A stretch of 58,875 nucleotides of DNA from an uncultured Lachnospiraceae bacterium (GTDB lineage Bacteria > Bacillota > Clostridia > Lachnospirales > Lachnospiraceae): contig CACZBK010000021.1 of NCBI GenBank assembly GCA_902779395.1, positions 1-58,875 on the forward strand. The letters are read 5' to 3'. Position 1 is the stretch's first letter. Each line of letters opens with the position of its first letter. A model generated the notes under the pieces. It was given only the letters and a program-made list of their open reading frames with translations. It was not told the origin of the DNA and did no database searches. This document shows, one piece after another, positions 1 to 8,434 of this stretch. A program made the translations under genes and the position numbers.

Positions 1-37
1 AGAAAAGAAAAAAACCACGAGGTCCGTCCCCGTGGTT
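1..37 (-). terminator. Rho-independent terminator after the Nudix gene
   Basis: On the minus strand a 7-bp stem (AACCACG / CGTGGTT) encloses a GGGACGGACCT-type loop and is followed by a T-rich run. It lies just past the stop of the Nudix gene. The same 22-nt core recurs in the terminator at 1092-1124. Confidence 0.75.
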
Positions 38-69
38 CCCGTGGTTTCCTGAAACAAACCGATCCTATG

Positions 70-597
70 CTATCTGTCCCTCTCCTCGAGGATATGCAGG
101 ATCGACGTACTGTTAAGTATCTCCCCAATCCGTTCCGGAACAAAGGAAGGTTTTATATCCGATGCTGGGACCTTGTCAATATCGATCCAGCACAGCTCTT
201 CTCCGTCATCCGTCACATTCTTTAAACCTGACATATCTTTTACCGTAAGAAGATAATAAAACTCCAGCACATGGCAGTCCTTGCCGTCAACAAAACCGTC
301 TTTTCCCTTAAAGAAGTTTTCCGCCACCACAGCCAGATGGTCGATCTTTGCTTCTACTCCTGCTTCCTCACGCACCTCACGCAGGATGCAGTCTTTTGAA
401 GTTTCCCCAAGATGAACCGCTCCGCCCAAAATGTAATAGTATCCGCCGAAATTGCTTTTTACAAAAAGCAGTTTATTATCATGCATGATAAAGCCGCCGG
501 TACGGTAACGAAACCAGTTATTCCCCTGACTGAAGGCGCAATCTGCCGCTTCGTATTCCTGAGTATCAATCTTGTCTGTCTCTATTCTTACCCTCAT
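70..597 (-). CDS. Nudix hydrolase
   Basis: A 175-residue cytoplasmic protein. The Nudix box is complete: a GGAVHLGE start, seven residues, then REVREEAGV at roughly residues 58-80, which fits the GX5EX7REUXEEXGU metal-binding signature for hydrolysis of nucleoside diphosphate-linked substrates. The substrate cannot be read from the sequence. The ATG has a GAGAGG ribosome site nine bases upstream. It is the last gene of a minus-strand run and is followed by a terminator. The preceding lipoprotein gene is about 70 bases away, so the two may share a transcript. Confidence 0.85.
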   Translation of the reverse strand: MRVRIETDKIDTQEYEAADCAFSQGNNWFRYRTGGFIMHDNKLLFVKSNFGGYYYILGGAVHLGETSKDCILREVREEAGVEAKIDHLAVVAENFFKGKDGFVDGKDCHVLEFYYLLTVKDMSGLKNVTDDGEELCWIDIDKVPASDIKPSFVPERIGEILNSTSILHILEERDR

Positions 598-665
598 ATC
601 ACATTTCCTCTCATAATACTGTCATGCATCCCTTTTACCGGCAGTTCCGATACTTATAAAAGATC

Positions 666-1070
666 CTACTTCCTCTTAAACTTCATCTGTGAGCTGTACT
701 CGCCTTCACCGGATGTATAAGTAAAATAATTTCCTTTTAATTCCACCGATGCAAAAACCATACTTCCCAGTTTAAAATCGTAACTATTCTTCCCGGTCTC
801 TTCCAGCGAAAGATCAAACTCGATCGGTTTATCCATTAATACCATATTACATGTATAGTGTGCTACATCCCCTTCTATAGAATACTCTTCCGAAACGCCG
901 GCTTCTTTAAGCCCATCCTCTTTCAGGATCTCCCCATCTGCAGTCACTTCCTCTACAAGGACCCATTCGCCCTCTATTCCTTTCTCTGCACATCCTCCCA
1001 GCAAAAGGGAACTGATCACAAGCGCCATCAGCCCCCCGCTTCCTGATAATAGTGTTTTTTTCATCATCAT
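666..1070 (-). CDS. small secreted lipoprotein, function unknown
   Basis: About 134 residues. A basic start is followed by a hydrophobic segment and a lipobox LLGGC, so the mature protein should be lipid-anchored outside the membrane. The rest reads as an acidic, beta-rich domain opening with EGEWVLVEE and ending SSQMKFKRK, like the small lipocalin-like 'copper resistance/NlpE-type' domains of Firmicutes, but I do not recognise a named family. Three ATGs sit in tandem (1070, 1067, 1064); AAAGG spacing favours the second or third, so the start is uncertain by six bases. Confidence 0.7.
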   Translation of the reverse strand: MMMKKTLLSGSGGLMALVISSLLLGGCAEKGIEGEWVLVEEVTADGEILKEDGLKEAGVSEEYSIEGDVAHYTCNMVLMDKPIEFDLSLEETGKNSYDFKLGSMVFASVELKGNYFTYTSGEGEYSSQMKFKRK

Positions 1071-1091
1071 TTTCCTTTCCTGTTTTTTATA

Positions 1092-1124
1092 CAAAAACCA
1101 CGAGGTCCGTCCCCCTGGTTTTTA
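1092..1124 (-). terminator. Rho-independent terminator after the first MATE gene
   Basis: Reading minus, AAAACCA pairs with TGGTTTT around a GGGGGACGGACCTCG loop, ending in TTTTTGT. It begins directly after the MATE stop codon. It shares a 22-nt block with the terminator at 1-37. Confidence 0.7.
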
Positions 1125-2495
1125 TCATATTTTTATCTTTACCCATTTGCCCATTTTATATCGTATGCTCGCGAAAGTAAATCTGGAGATCTGATCCGCC
1201 AGCACGCCCAGCCAGATACCAACGATACCAAATCCGAAAACAAAACCTCCCAGCCATGAGACCAGCGTACGGATAACGGTGACCGACATGGTAGCGGCAA
1301 AAGCGGTATACAGCGTGTCGCCGGCGCCTCTTAAACATCCCATGTATATTACCTGTATTATCTGGAACAAGACGATAAAGATTATCACACGCATGATGGA
1401 AACGCCTATATCTATTATGTGCTCTTCTTCAAAGAACATCGACATAAGCCATTTAGCCCCAAAGAAATAGAATGCGATAAGCACCGCAGCGATCATCATT
1501 CCCAACGCCCTGCAGGTGCGTCCGTAATCCTTAGCCAGCTCCGGTTCACCCTGCCCCAGAGATCTGCCTATGAGCGCAACCGCTGCTGCCTGCAGGCCGT
1601 CGCCAAAGCTGAAGGTAAGCCCCATCAGGTTCATTCCCACCTGATGGGCCGCCATGGAATCCATGCCTTTCTTTGCCGCCATGACCGCCGTAGCCATAAA
1701 GCCTATACGCATCAGTATCTGTTCAAAGAAAATACCATAGCCTATGCCTATCAGGCTTTTTAAGGCTTTCACGGAAGCCCCGACTTTTTCCTTTAAAATA
1801 TAAGGTATGCTGATAAAATTATCCGCATTCGATATCGAGATGATACTCATGATCGAAGAGACTACAGTACCAAGTACGGTCGCAAGCGCAGCTCCCACGA
1901 TACCAAGAGCCGGGAAACCAAAATGTCCTTCTATCAGGAGATAATTGAGCACTATATTTACCAGATTTGAAGTCACATTCGTCCTCATGGTTATCCTGGT
2001 ATTTCCGGCGCCTCGCTGCGCAGAGTTTATCGCCATCTGTATGCAGTTAAAGATCATGCCTCCCATGATGATCCTGAAATAAGTCACCGCCGCATCATGT
2101 GTAGCCAGGTCTTCGGGAGTTGCATCAGAAGAACCGCAAAGCCTTATAATAGGATCCGCGCATGCAACGAACAGAATACTCAAAGCCACCGCGGCCGTGA
2201 TAACAAATATCATTGCCGTCAGGAATACACAGTTGGCATCCTGACGCTTGCCGGCACCGAAACGTCTGGCCACCAGTGCGGAAACAGAAACATTTACCGC
2301 AAAAAACAGGGCAAGCCCCATAAACTTAGGCTGGGTAGTAAGACCTACCGCTGCAACCGCATAAGCCCCAAGGCGGCTGACCATAAGTGAATCCACGAGT
2401 CCCGCAAATGCAACAAAAAAAGATTCCACTATGGCAGGCCACGCCATTGAAAATACTACTCTGAAATTTTCTCTGTTATATCCTTTTATCTTCAT
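1125..2495 (-). CDS. MATE family efflux transporter
   Basis: A 456-residue polytopic membrane protein with about 12 hydrophobic segments and the two-halves layout of the MATE family (NorM/DinF type), usually a Na+- or H+-driven drug or metabolite antiporter. Typical pieces are WPAIVESFF near the N-terminus, SAQRGAGNTRI in the middle and CLRGAGDT in the second half. Length is normal. The ATG has only a weak ribosome site (AGGAAA about 13 bases upstream), so translation may be modest. It lies downstream of the two-component/ABC exporter cluster on the same strand, 89 bases after the response regulator. Its substrate is unknown. Confidence 0.9.
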   Translation of the reverse strand: MKIKGYNRENFRVVFSMAWPAIVESFFVAFAGLVDSLMVSRLGAYAVAAVGLTTQPKFMGLALFFAVNVSVSALVARRFGAGKRQDANCVFLTAMIFVITAAVALSILFVACADPIIRLCGSSDATPEDLATHDAAVTYFRIIMGGMIFNCIQMAINSAQRGAGNTRITMRTNVTSNLVNIVLNYLLIEGHFGFPALGIVGAALATVLGTVVSSIMSIISISNADNFISIPYILKEKVGASVKALKSLIGIGYGIFFEQILMRIGFMATAVMAAKKGMDSMAAHQVGMNLMGLTFSFGDGLQAAAVALIGRSLGQGEPELAKDYGRTCRALGMMIAAVLIAFYFFGAKWLMSMFFEEEHIIDIGVSIMRVIIFIVLFQIIQVIYMGCLRGAGDTLYTAFAATMSVTVIRTLVSWLGGFVFGFGIVGIWLGVLADQISRFTFASIRYKMGKWVKIKI

Positions 2496-2584
2496 CCGCT
2501 ACCACATTTCCTGCTCCCTCACTTCGTCCGGCACTCATGTAAATGCTGCGTGAGGCAAAAGACCGATCACCGGCTTTATACTTT

Positions 2585-3232
2585 TCATTTCTTACCGGTA
2601 AGGTAATACACTGCAAGCGCTGTCCTGTGAGAAAGATTTTCTTTAGCCAGGATATTTGTAATATAGTTTTTTACGGTTCCCTCGGAAATATAAAGCTTTG
2701 CTGCGATCTCTTTATTTGAAAGACCCTCGGCCACTGCCCTTACGATATCCAGCTCCCGTTCGGAATACTCTGAAGGATCAAAGCCGTCTGACTGTGAAGT
2801 TCTGTCTTCTGTATTACCGGCTCTTCCTGCCAGGGTCTGTAAGATACTTTCCTCCATAACGCCGGTCCCGTTATATACGGATTTTATCATCTGTTTTAAA
2901 TGCTCCGGCGTGTGGTTTTTGATAAGATAGCCCTTTGCACCGTTCTTAAGCGCCTGCTGGACCAGTTCATCATCATCAAAGGTAGTGAGTATCAATACCT
3001 TTCCCAGATCACGTTCAACGATATGCCTGGTAGCCTCTATGCCATCCATTTCCGGCATCTGTATATCCATCAGGATCACATCCGGCCTGTTATTCTCTGC
3101 CAGCTTTATCAGTTCCCGCCCGTTGGATGCAGTTCCCAGCACCTCAAAATCATCATCAACATCCAGGATGATCTTCATGCCATCCCGTACAAAATCACTG
3201 TCATCAGCTATCATCACCTTGATCTTTTCCAT
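2585..3232 (-). CDS. NarL/FixJ-family response regulator (LnrK-like)
   Basis: About 215 residues. The N-terminal receiver domain has the acidic pair DD near residues 10-11 and the phospho-acceptor Asp at about residue 56 in ILMDIQMPEMDG, with the conserved Thr and Lys (LILTTFDD, GYLIKN). The C-terminal LuxR-type helix-turn-helix reads ERELDIVRAVAEGLSNKEIA followed by SEGTVKNYI. The start chosen is the inner ATG at 3232, after AAAGGATG; the upstream in-frame start has no better site. The gene follows the histidine kinase by 64 bases, and with the ABC genes the set resembles the LnrJK-LnrLMN (YfiJKLMN) linearmycin-resistance arrangement of Bacillus. Its likely target is the palindrome-containing promoter at 7546-7609 (inference). 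Confidence 0.9.
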   Translation of the reverse strand: MEKIKVMIADDSDFVRDGMKIILDVDDDFEVLGTASNGRELIKLAENNRPDVILMDIQMPEMDGIEATRHIVERDLGKVLILTTFDDDELVQQALKNGAKGYLIKNHTPEHLKQMIKSVYNGTGVMEESILQTLAGRAGNTEDRTSQSDGFDPSEYSERELDIVRAVAEGLSNKEIAAKLYISEGTVKNYITNILAKENLSHRTALAVYYLTGKK

Positions 3233-3296
3233 TGGCTCATCCTTTCCGTTCTGCCTCACACATCCATGGCAGATATGTAAGACAGGTAATAAATGC

Positions 3297-4433
3297 TCAG
3301 GCGCCCTTCAGAGGCAGCAGCATATTTACACTGAATCCGGCCTCCGTCTCAAAGTTAATGCTGCCGCCGGCGTTACGTATCCTCTGCCTCATGCCGGATA
3401 TACCCATTCCGTCTTTTACCGTTTCGCATCCAACTCCGTCATCCGACACACTGCACCTTACCATCTCATTCATCACCAGAATACTTATATCTATACGTCT
3501 GCATCTGGAATACTTCATGGAATTAGTCACAGCCTCAAAGGTATTATCGAGTATAACCTCCCACAGAACATCGGGGATCGCTGACAGATTTCCCTCCGTG
3601 TTAAGTTCTGCCTCTACGCCTTTTTTATTGCAGTCCGCGCAAAGTTCATACAGTTGCAGGAGCGCCATCTTTTTCTTTTCCGGGCGCTGTCTGCGAAGAA
3701 TCGCACGTATCTCATCCATCCCGCCGCGCAGCTGGTCGATAACGGACTGTATCATCCCTCCGGCCTTTACAGGATCCTTATCCAACAATACCTTTGCTGC
3801 TTCAAGCTGATAAACGGAACCGTTGATACTGTGTCCCAGCTTATCATGCAGTGTCTGTGAAAGCGCCGCTCTTTCCGAAAGGACCTGATTTTCAGCCTCA
3901 AGCATATTTTTCTTAAGCTCTGCCTGCACCTCGTATTCACGGTTTTCATATTCCCGTTTCAAGCCCTGCTGCAGAACGGTATCCTCATACATCCGCTTTT
4001 CGTACCCCGCCACCACATATTCATGCTGCACATAAAAAACTATCAGCATGGTAACAATCATGAATTCGGTAATATTCCCCAGAGGACTGTCTGCGAACAC
4101 CGCCATATACATAATAAAATACAGGGGTATCCTCCCTTTAAAGAAAGTGATGATCTCAAATCCGAGCAAACATGCCAGCGGCATGAAGCTGCTCCCTCCG
4201 GTATATATCAGCAGTATATTGATAAAGAGCGATACTGCAAGACATAACAGCTTAAGCTTAGCTTCTGTGAGTTCCTTTACAGTCATCACGGATATATATA
4301 ACGCCAGAAGCAGGAGTATCCTTAAGGGTACTCCTGCACTCTCTACATTTCCCGATAATCCGTACACGCCGTAAATGAGCATGAGGATCATACGTACCAG
4401 TATGTAATAGTTTTCCTTTAAGAATTTCCCCAT
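3297..4433 (-). CDS. membrane sensor histidine kinase, HisKA_3 type (LnrJ-like)
   Basis: 378 residues. Residues 1-140 contain about six hydrophobic segments with no large extracellular loop, like the intramembrane-sensing kinases paired with exporters. A coiled-coil linker (about 145-190) leads to the dimerisation domain with phospho-acceptor His about residue 196 in TLHDKLGHSI, and a C-terminal HATPase domain with the DDGVGCETV G-box and GMGISGMRQR. Its start overlaps the end of the upstream permease by 16 bases, so it is translationally linked to the exporter genes. Signal unknown; in related systems it is the membrane-active compound that is exported. Confidence 0.9.
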   Translation of the reverse strand: MGKFLKENYYILVRMILMLIYGVYGLSGNVESAGVPLRILLLLALYISVMTVKELTEAKLKLLCLAVSLFINILLIYTGGSSFMPLACLLGFEIITFFKGRIPLYFIMYMAVFADSPLGNITEFMIVTMLIVFYVQHEYVVAGYEKRMYEDTVLQQGLKREYENREYEVQAELKKNMLEAENQVLSERAALSQTLHDKLGHSINGSVYQLEAAKVLLDKDPVKAGGMIQSVIDQLRGGMDEIRAILRRQRPEKKKMALLQLYELCADCNKKGVEAELNTEGNLSAIPDVLWEVILDNTFEAVTNSMKYSRCRRIDISILVMNEMVRCSVSDDGVGCETVKDGMGISGMRQRIRNAGGSINFETEAGFSVNMLLPLKGA

Positions 4434-5668
4434 TCACTTATCCTTCGGAGTCTGATCCCCAGGCTGCCCGTGCTGATCACTACACACAGGTATGCTGCTG
4501 TTATACATAATACCATACCGAAGGCCGAGTTGTCGCCTGTAATTATCTTTTCCGAAGCATTTAAAAACCATTTCTGCGGCATCAGTGAAGCCAGCATATT
4601 GATGAGATCTGATACATCATCCAGCGGAAAATACAGTCCGCTTAAGAGTGCCGACAAACACCACACGGAAAAGGCCGCAACATTTGCCCCCATAACATCC
4701 CCTATGAGTATTCCCAAAAGCATGCTCACTGAACTGAAGATCAGTCCCAGCAGGAAGATCATCAGGAGGTATTCAGCTCTGCTCATGCCAAGGTCATCGC
4801 TGCTGATAAGCAGGCTGCATATCCCCATCACGCCGGTGGACATAAGCGATATGACTGCTGCCGTGACCAGCTTCGAAACAAAGTACTGCACCGGACCCGC
4901 CTTAGTCAGGCTGATCCTCGTATACACGCCGTTTTTCTGTTCATTTATCGTTGCATGTGCCACGAAGACCCCGCAGAATACAAATCCAAGTGTCATGAAT
5001 GCAAACGCATATCCGATCTGCGTCTTATTATTTACCTGTTCAGCCGTAAGTGTGCTTCCTGCTTTTCCCGACACAGTGATCACTTTTTTATTCTCATATA
5101 CACTGCCCAGTGCCTCCGTAAATTTCTCACCGTCATATGCCGCACCGTTTACAAAAAAAGCGATATCCTCCTTAAGCAGATCGGTCCTCTCATCATCCGA
5201 TAAGGCATAAAGCCTTATATTATCTGCCATTTCCTCTGCTGTGTCTGCTGCGCCAAAGCCGGGATAAATATACAGCGCAGCACCCATCCTGTCCTCAAAA
5301 CCGTCACGCTTCATATGACTCTCTACAAAACTATCCGTAAACACATCTTCCTGTCCGGACAGATCACACCTGCATATCATATACATTCCTGATCGTGCCA
5401 GCATCGTAAGCATATCTTCCGAAAGCCTGCTGCACGAGGCATCATATACCTTTACCAGATACTCTCCGTTTCCGCCGTTATAGGCAACCTTCTCATCTGC
5501 CCCGGACAGCTCTATCACACTTCCGTCATCTTTCTGTATATATGCCGCCGAGCTGTCAAACTGGGATTTAAGTATCAATGTTGACAGTACTGGCGTCAGT
5601 ATCAGAAAGAACCAGAACGCCTTGGTCCGAAGCAGCAGTTTCATACTCATCTTTATCATTGTCTTCAT
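4418..5668 (-). CDS. ABC-2 type exporter permease (LnrN-like)
   Basis: 416 residues. One N-terminal membrane segment (about 17-35) is followed by a large extracytoplasmic domain (about 36-225) and then five hydrophobic segments, the layout of ABC2_membrane_3/YhgE-type exporter permeases. It starts four bases inside the end of the preceding permease (ATGA overlap), so both are made together, presumably as a heterodimeric pore with the ATPase at 6767-7519. The last coding bases overlap the kinase start. Substrate not readable; a peptide or polyene-type antimicrobial is the usual cargo in Lnr-like systems. Confidence 0.85.
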   Translation of the reverse strand: MKTMIKMSMKLLLRTKAFWFFLILTPVLSTLILKSQFDSSAAYIQKDDGSVIELSGADEKVAYNGGNGEYLVKVYDASCSRLSEDMLTMLARSGMYMICRCDLSGQEDVFTDSFVESHMKRDGFEDRMGAALYIYPGFGAADTAEEMADNIRLYALSDDERTDLLKEDIAFFVNGAAYDGEKFTEALGSVYENKKVITVSGKAGSTLTAEQVNNKTQIGYAFAFMTLGFVFCGVFVAHATINEQKNGVYTRISLTKAGPVQYFVSKLVTAAVISLMSTGVMGICSLLISSDDLGMSRAEYLLMIFLLGLIFSSVSMLLGILIGDVMGANVAAFSVWCLSALLSGLYFPLDDVSDLINMLASLMPQKWFLNASEKIITGDNSAFGMVLCITAAYLCVVISTGSLGIRLRRISEWGNS

Positions 5669-6765
5669 TCACCCTTCCTCCCTCTTATATAACCTGCCGC
5701 AACCGCCACAAAGGCGCTTACAAGCATTATCATGATACAGTATGTAATGGCGCTTAACGTATAGTCGCTATGCCCCATGCAGGAAAGTTCCGTAAGAGCC
5801 CTGTTGATATGATATATCGGTGATATATCCTTAAGCACCTGCGGCTGGGTCGAGAGCATATATGTCTCAAAACTGCCTCCGGTGAATCCTGCCACCCATA
5901 CCACGGCAAACACAGCGATTATCGTGACCACCACATTCCCCGTGATGTTATAGAACATAAGCCCGAATGCCGTGGCTGCTGCCGCCGACATCACAACTAT
6001 CAGTGCGGAGATAAGCGGGCTTCCCCAGTGTACTCCAAAGAGCAGTATCGTTATCCCTGCCGTTAAGAGCGACGAGATCGATACTACCAGAAGCATAGGA
6101 ATAAACTTGCCAAGGAACAGCTGTAATTCAGAAAGCCCCGATACCTTAAGTTTCTTGCCGATATGGTATTTCTTCTCGGCAGTGAAGATCCCTGCGCCGC
6201 ATACAACAGCGCACCAGCCGAAATATACCACTTCCACGATCCCGTAATAATCCGAAGCCTCTATCGGTTCCATGTACTGCGGATGCTCTGCATCGATCTT
6301 AACTTCAGGCGGCACATCACTCCTGTATGCATCAAGCATAAACTGCGCGATCCGTTTATCAACACTGCCTATAAGATAATCCAGAGCTTTCGCCTCATAT
6401 TTATGCTCCCCGTTCTGATATACCGTGTATTTTCCGTCCTTTTCAAATACCACGAATCCTGCCAGATCTTCTTCCATGATCTTTTTTTCGACGTCACACT
6501 CCGGATATTCGATCAGGATGATATCATTCTCATTTGCTGCAGTCTTAACCTGCTCCGTCAAAAGCTCAGCCTTAACATCCGTATCATCTGCGCTTATGCT
6601 GTAACCTGCTTTAATACTGCCGTTTGCTTCATATTTCTCCAGCAGATCGTCAAAGGCGCTCGAAAGCAACGCCACCAGTATAACGGGAGTCACGATATAC
6701 AGCAGGATATTCGTAGCGCTGCGCATCATCAGTTTGAAATTATTCTTTATAAGATATCTGATCAT
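5665..6765 (-). CDS. ABC-2 type exporter permease (LnrM-like)
   Basis: 366 residues with the same architecture as its downstream partner: one N-terminal membrane helix, a long extracytoplasmic region (about 45-175) and a cluster of membrane helices in the C-terminal half. The start codon nearly abuts the ATPase stop and the end overlaps the next permease by four bases, so the three exporter genes form one unit. The two permeases are similar in plan but diverged in sequence, suggesting an old duplication that makes a heterodimer. Confidence 0.85.
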   Translation of the reverse strand: MIRYLIKNNFKLMMRSATNILLYIVTPVILVALLSSAFDDLLEKYEANGSIKAGYSISADDTDVKAELLTEQVKTAANENDIILIEYPECDVEKKIMEEDLAGFVVFEKDGKYTVYQNGEHKYEAKALDYLIGSVDKRIAQFMLDAYRSDVPPEVKIDAEHPQYMEPIEASDYYGIVEVVYFGWCAVVCGAGIFTAEKKYHIGKKLKVSGLSELQLFLGKFIPMLLVVSISSLLTAGITILLFGVHWGSPLISALIVVMSAAAATAFGLMFYNITGNVVVTIIAVFAVVWVAGFTGGSFETYMLSTQPQVLKDISPIYHINRALTELSCMGHSDYTLSAITYCIMIMLVSAFVAVAAGYIRGRKGE

Positions 6766-6766
6766 G

Positions 6767-7519
6767 TTAATAGTCCCTCAGTTTCTTTCCGGTCAGTGTA
6801 AGGAATACTTCTTCGAGTGTGATCGATGAAGTATCGTCCACGACCATTTTTTTCAATTCTTCACTTGTTCCCGTTGCGATCACTTTTCCGTTATCCATTA
6901 TGGCTATCCTGGTACATATCGCCTCTACCTCTTCCATATAGTGGCTGGTATAGATGACCGTAGCCCCGTTTTTGTTGGATTCCCTGATCTTTTCAAGGAT
7001 GAAGTTTCTTGACTGGGGATCGATCCCGACTGTAGGCTCATCAAAGATCAGAAGATCCGGATGATGACCTATGGCGCAGGCTATGTTGAGCCTCCTCTTC
7101 ATACCGCCGGAAAATGTTTTCGCATAATCATTTTTCTTTTCCAGCAGTCCCACATATTCAAGGGACTCATCGATCCTCTTCTTAAGTTCCGCGCCTCTGA
7201 TCCCGTAAAGTGATGTGAACAGCTCCACGTTTTCCCATGCCTTGAGATTCCCGTGTATCGCAAGCTCCTGAGGAATGTATCCCAGTTCAACGATCAGTTC
7301 CTTGCGGTGTTTGTCAAAATCCTTTCCGTGGAATTCCACTGATCCCAATGTCGGCTTTACTATTCCGCAGATCATGTTCATGGTGGTACTCTTACCTGCA
7401 CCGTTGGGGCCTAAAAGCCCGAACACCTCTCCTTCTTCGATAGTAAGATTTAAATTATCCACCACGACCCTGTTATCATACTTCTTTGTAAGATCCTTTG
7501 TTTTTAAGATAGTTCCCAT
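6767..7519 (-). CDS. ABC transporter ATP-binding protein (LnrL-like)
   Basis: About 250 residues. Walker A is LGPNGAGKST, the signature is FSGGMKRRL, Walker B is LLIFDEPTVGID, followed by the switch His in YTSHYMEE. This is the DrrA/CcmA-type exporter ATPase family. The inner ATG at 7519 was chosen because GGAGAG sits seven bases upstream. It is the first gene of the exporter/two-component operon and lies behind a promoter with a 12-bp inverted repeat. It powers the two permeases encoded downstream. Confidence 0.92.
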   Translation of the reverse strand: MGTILKTKDLTKKYDNRVVVDNLNLTIEEGEVFGLLGPNGAGKSTTMNMICGIVKPTLGSVEFHGKDFDKHRKELIVELGYIPQELAIHGNLKAWENVELFTSLYGIRGAELKKRIDESLEYVGLLEKKNDYAKTFSGGMKRRLNIACAIGHHPDLLIFDEPTVGIDPQSRNFILEKIRESNKNGATVIYTSHYMEEVEAICTRIAIMDNGKVIATGTSEELKKMVVDDTSSITLEEVFLTLTGKKLRDY

Positions 7520-7545
7520 ATCTTTTCTCTCCATAAAATAAAATT

Positions 7546-7609
7546 GAGTGTATCAGACCTGTACTTCATCTGATACACTCATTATATTCATCCGCTGTTA
7601 TGTTTTGCA
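7546..7609 (-). promoter_or_regulatory. promoter and 12-bp inverted repeat upstream of the exporter operon
   Basis: Reading minus, a -10 TATAAT (7581-7586) is preceded at 17 bases by a weak -35 TGCAAA (7604-7609). Directly downstream of the -10 is a perfect 12-bp inverted repeat, GAGTGTATCAGA and its complement (7569-7580 and 7546-7557), with an 11-base gap. It lies across or just after the likely transcription start and 26 bases before the ATPase ATG. It could be an operator for the NarL-type regulator, or a 5'-leader hairpin or terminator for the gene upstream. The weak -35 would fit an activated promoter. Confidence 0.55.
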
Positions 7610-7678
7610 GTGAAAAAAGAACTGTTTTTGATATGACTTTAGTCACATAATAAAGACTTAAGCTTATGCCTTTTGTCC

Positions 7679-8152
7679 TCAAAGGATCTTTTCCATGCCC
7701 ACCTTATAGGGTTCAAGCCCCAGCTTTTGGTAAAAGCTCATTGCACCGGGATTACAGTTCCATACGTTGAGCGTTACGTTATAACAGCCCTTTTCACGGG
7801 CATAGGAAAGTATATGTTCATAGATCGCTCTTCCGACATGTTTGCCTCTGGCCGCCTCATCCACACAGATATCGTCTATATACAGTGTAAGGATATCAGT
7901 CAAAAGCCTTGTGTTTTCAGGCTTTTCCAGTATGCAGAAACCATGTCCCACGACTGTACCGCCAGCATCCGTACCTACGAACACCGGAGTCATCTCATTA
8001 TTTATGATCCCCTTAAGCTCATCCTCCGTATACTTTGTATTAAGCTTAAACAGATCGGGACGCCCTTCATGATGAACTCGGTTTACCTGCTTAAGTAATC
8101 CCATCAATGCCGGTATATCTTTTTCTTCCGCACGTCGTACACTGACATCCAT
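7679..8152 (-). CDS. GNAT-family N-acetyltransferase
   Basis: 157 residues covering a single GNAT fold. The acetyl-CoA loop region reads DEAARGKHVGRAIYE (a variant of the Q/RxxGxG/A motif) and the C-terminal part has YNVTLNVWNCNPGAMSFYQ, typical of small-molecule or RimI-like acetyltransferases. No membrane segment or signal. Its start is four bases past the stop of the TSCPD gene, so it is in the same transcript as the flippase and TSCPD genes. Substrate unknown. Confidence 0.85.
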   Translation of the reverse strand: MDVSVRRAEEKDIPALMGLLKQVNRVHHEGRPDLFKLNTKYTEDELKGIINNEMTPVFVGTDAGGTVVGHGFCILEKPENTRLLTDILTLYIDDICVDEAARGKHVGRAIYEHILSYAREKGCYNVTLNVWNCNPGAMSFYQKLGLEPYKVGMEKIL

Positions 8153-8156
8153 ATTC

Positions 8157-8423
8157 TTATGCTCCCGCCATATCAGCCAGTGCTTTTTCCAGCGCCTTAG
8201 AAAGCTGGTCTGCGCAGGATGTTCCTCTCATCCCGCACTGATTGCCTTTAAGGATATCCGCGATCTCGGATGCATCCTTGCCCTCCACCAGCCTGCCTAT
8301 AGCTTTGAGATTGCCGTTACAGCCGCCTTCAAATGCCAGCTCATGGATCTTCTTTTCTTCATCCAGTTTAAAATAGATCTTCCTGGAACATACCCCGCTC
8401 GGGGTATAAGCATAACCTTTCAT
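8157..8423 (-). CDS. TSCPD-domain protein (TIGR03905-like)
   Basis: 88 residues. The sequence matches the small TSCPD family of Firmicutes: a beta-rich N-terminal part, then FEGGCNGNLKAIGRLVEGK and GMRGTSCADQLSKAL. The conserved Cys residues in GGCNGN, NQCGMRG and TSCADQ suggest metal or redox chemistry; the same domain occurs at the end of adenosylcobalamin-dependent ribonucleotide reductases. Its role alone is unknown. It starts eleven bases after the flippase stop. Confidence 0.85.
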   Translation of the reverse strand: MKGYAYTPSGVCSRKIYFKLDEEKKIHELAFEGGCNGNLKAIGRLVEGKDASEIADILKGNQCGMRGTSCADQLSKALEKALADMAGA

Positions 8424-8434
8424 AAAAACCTCCT

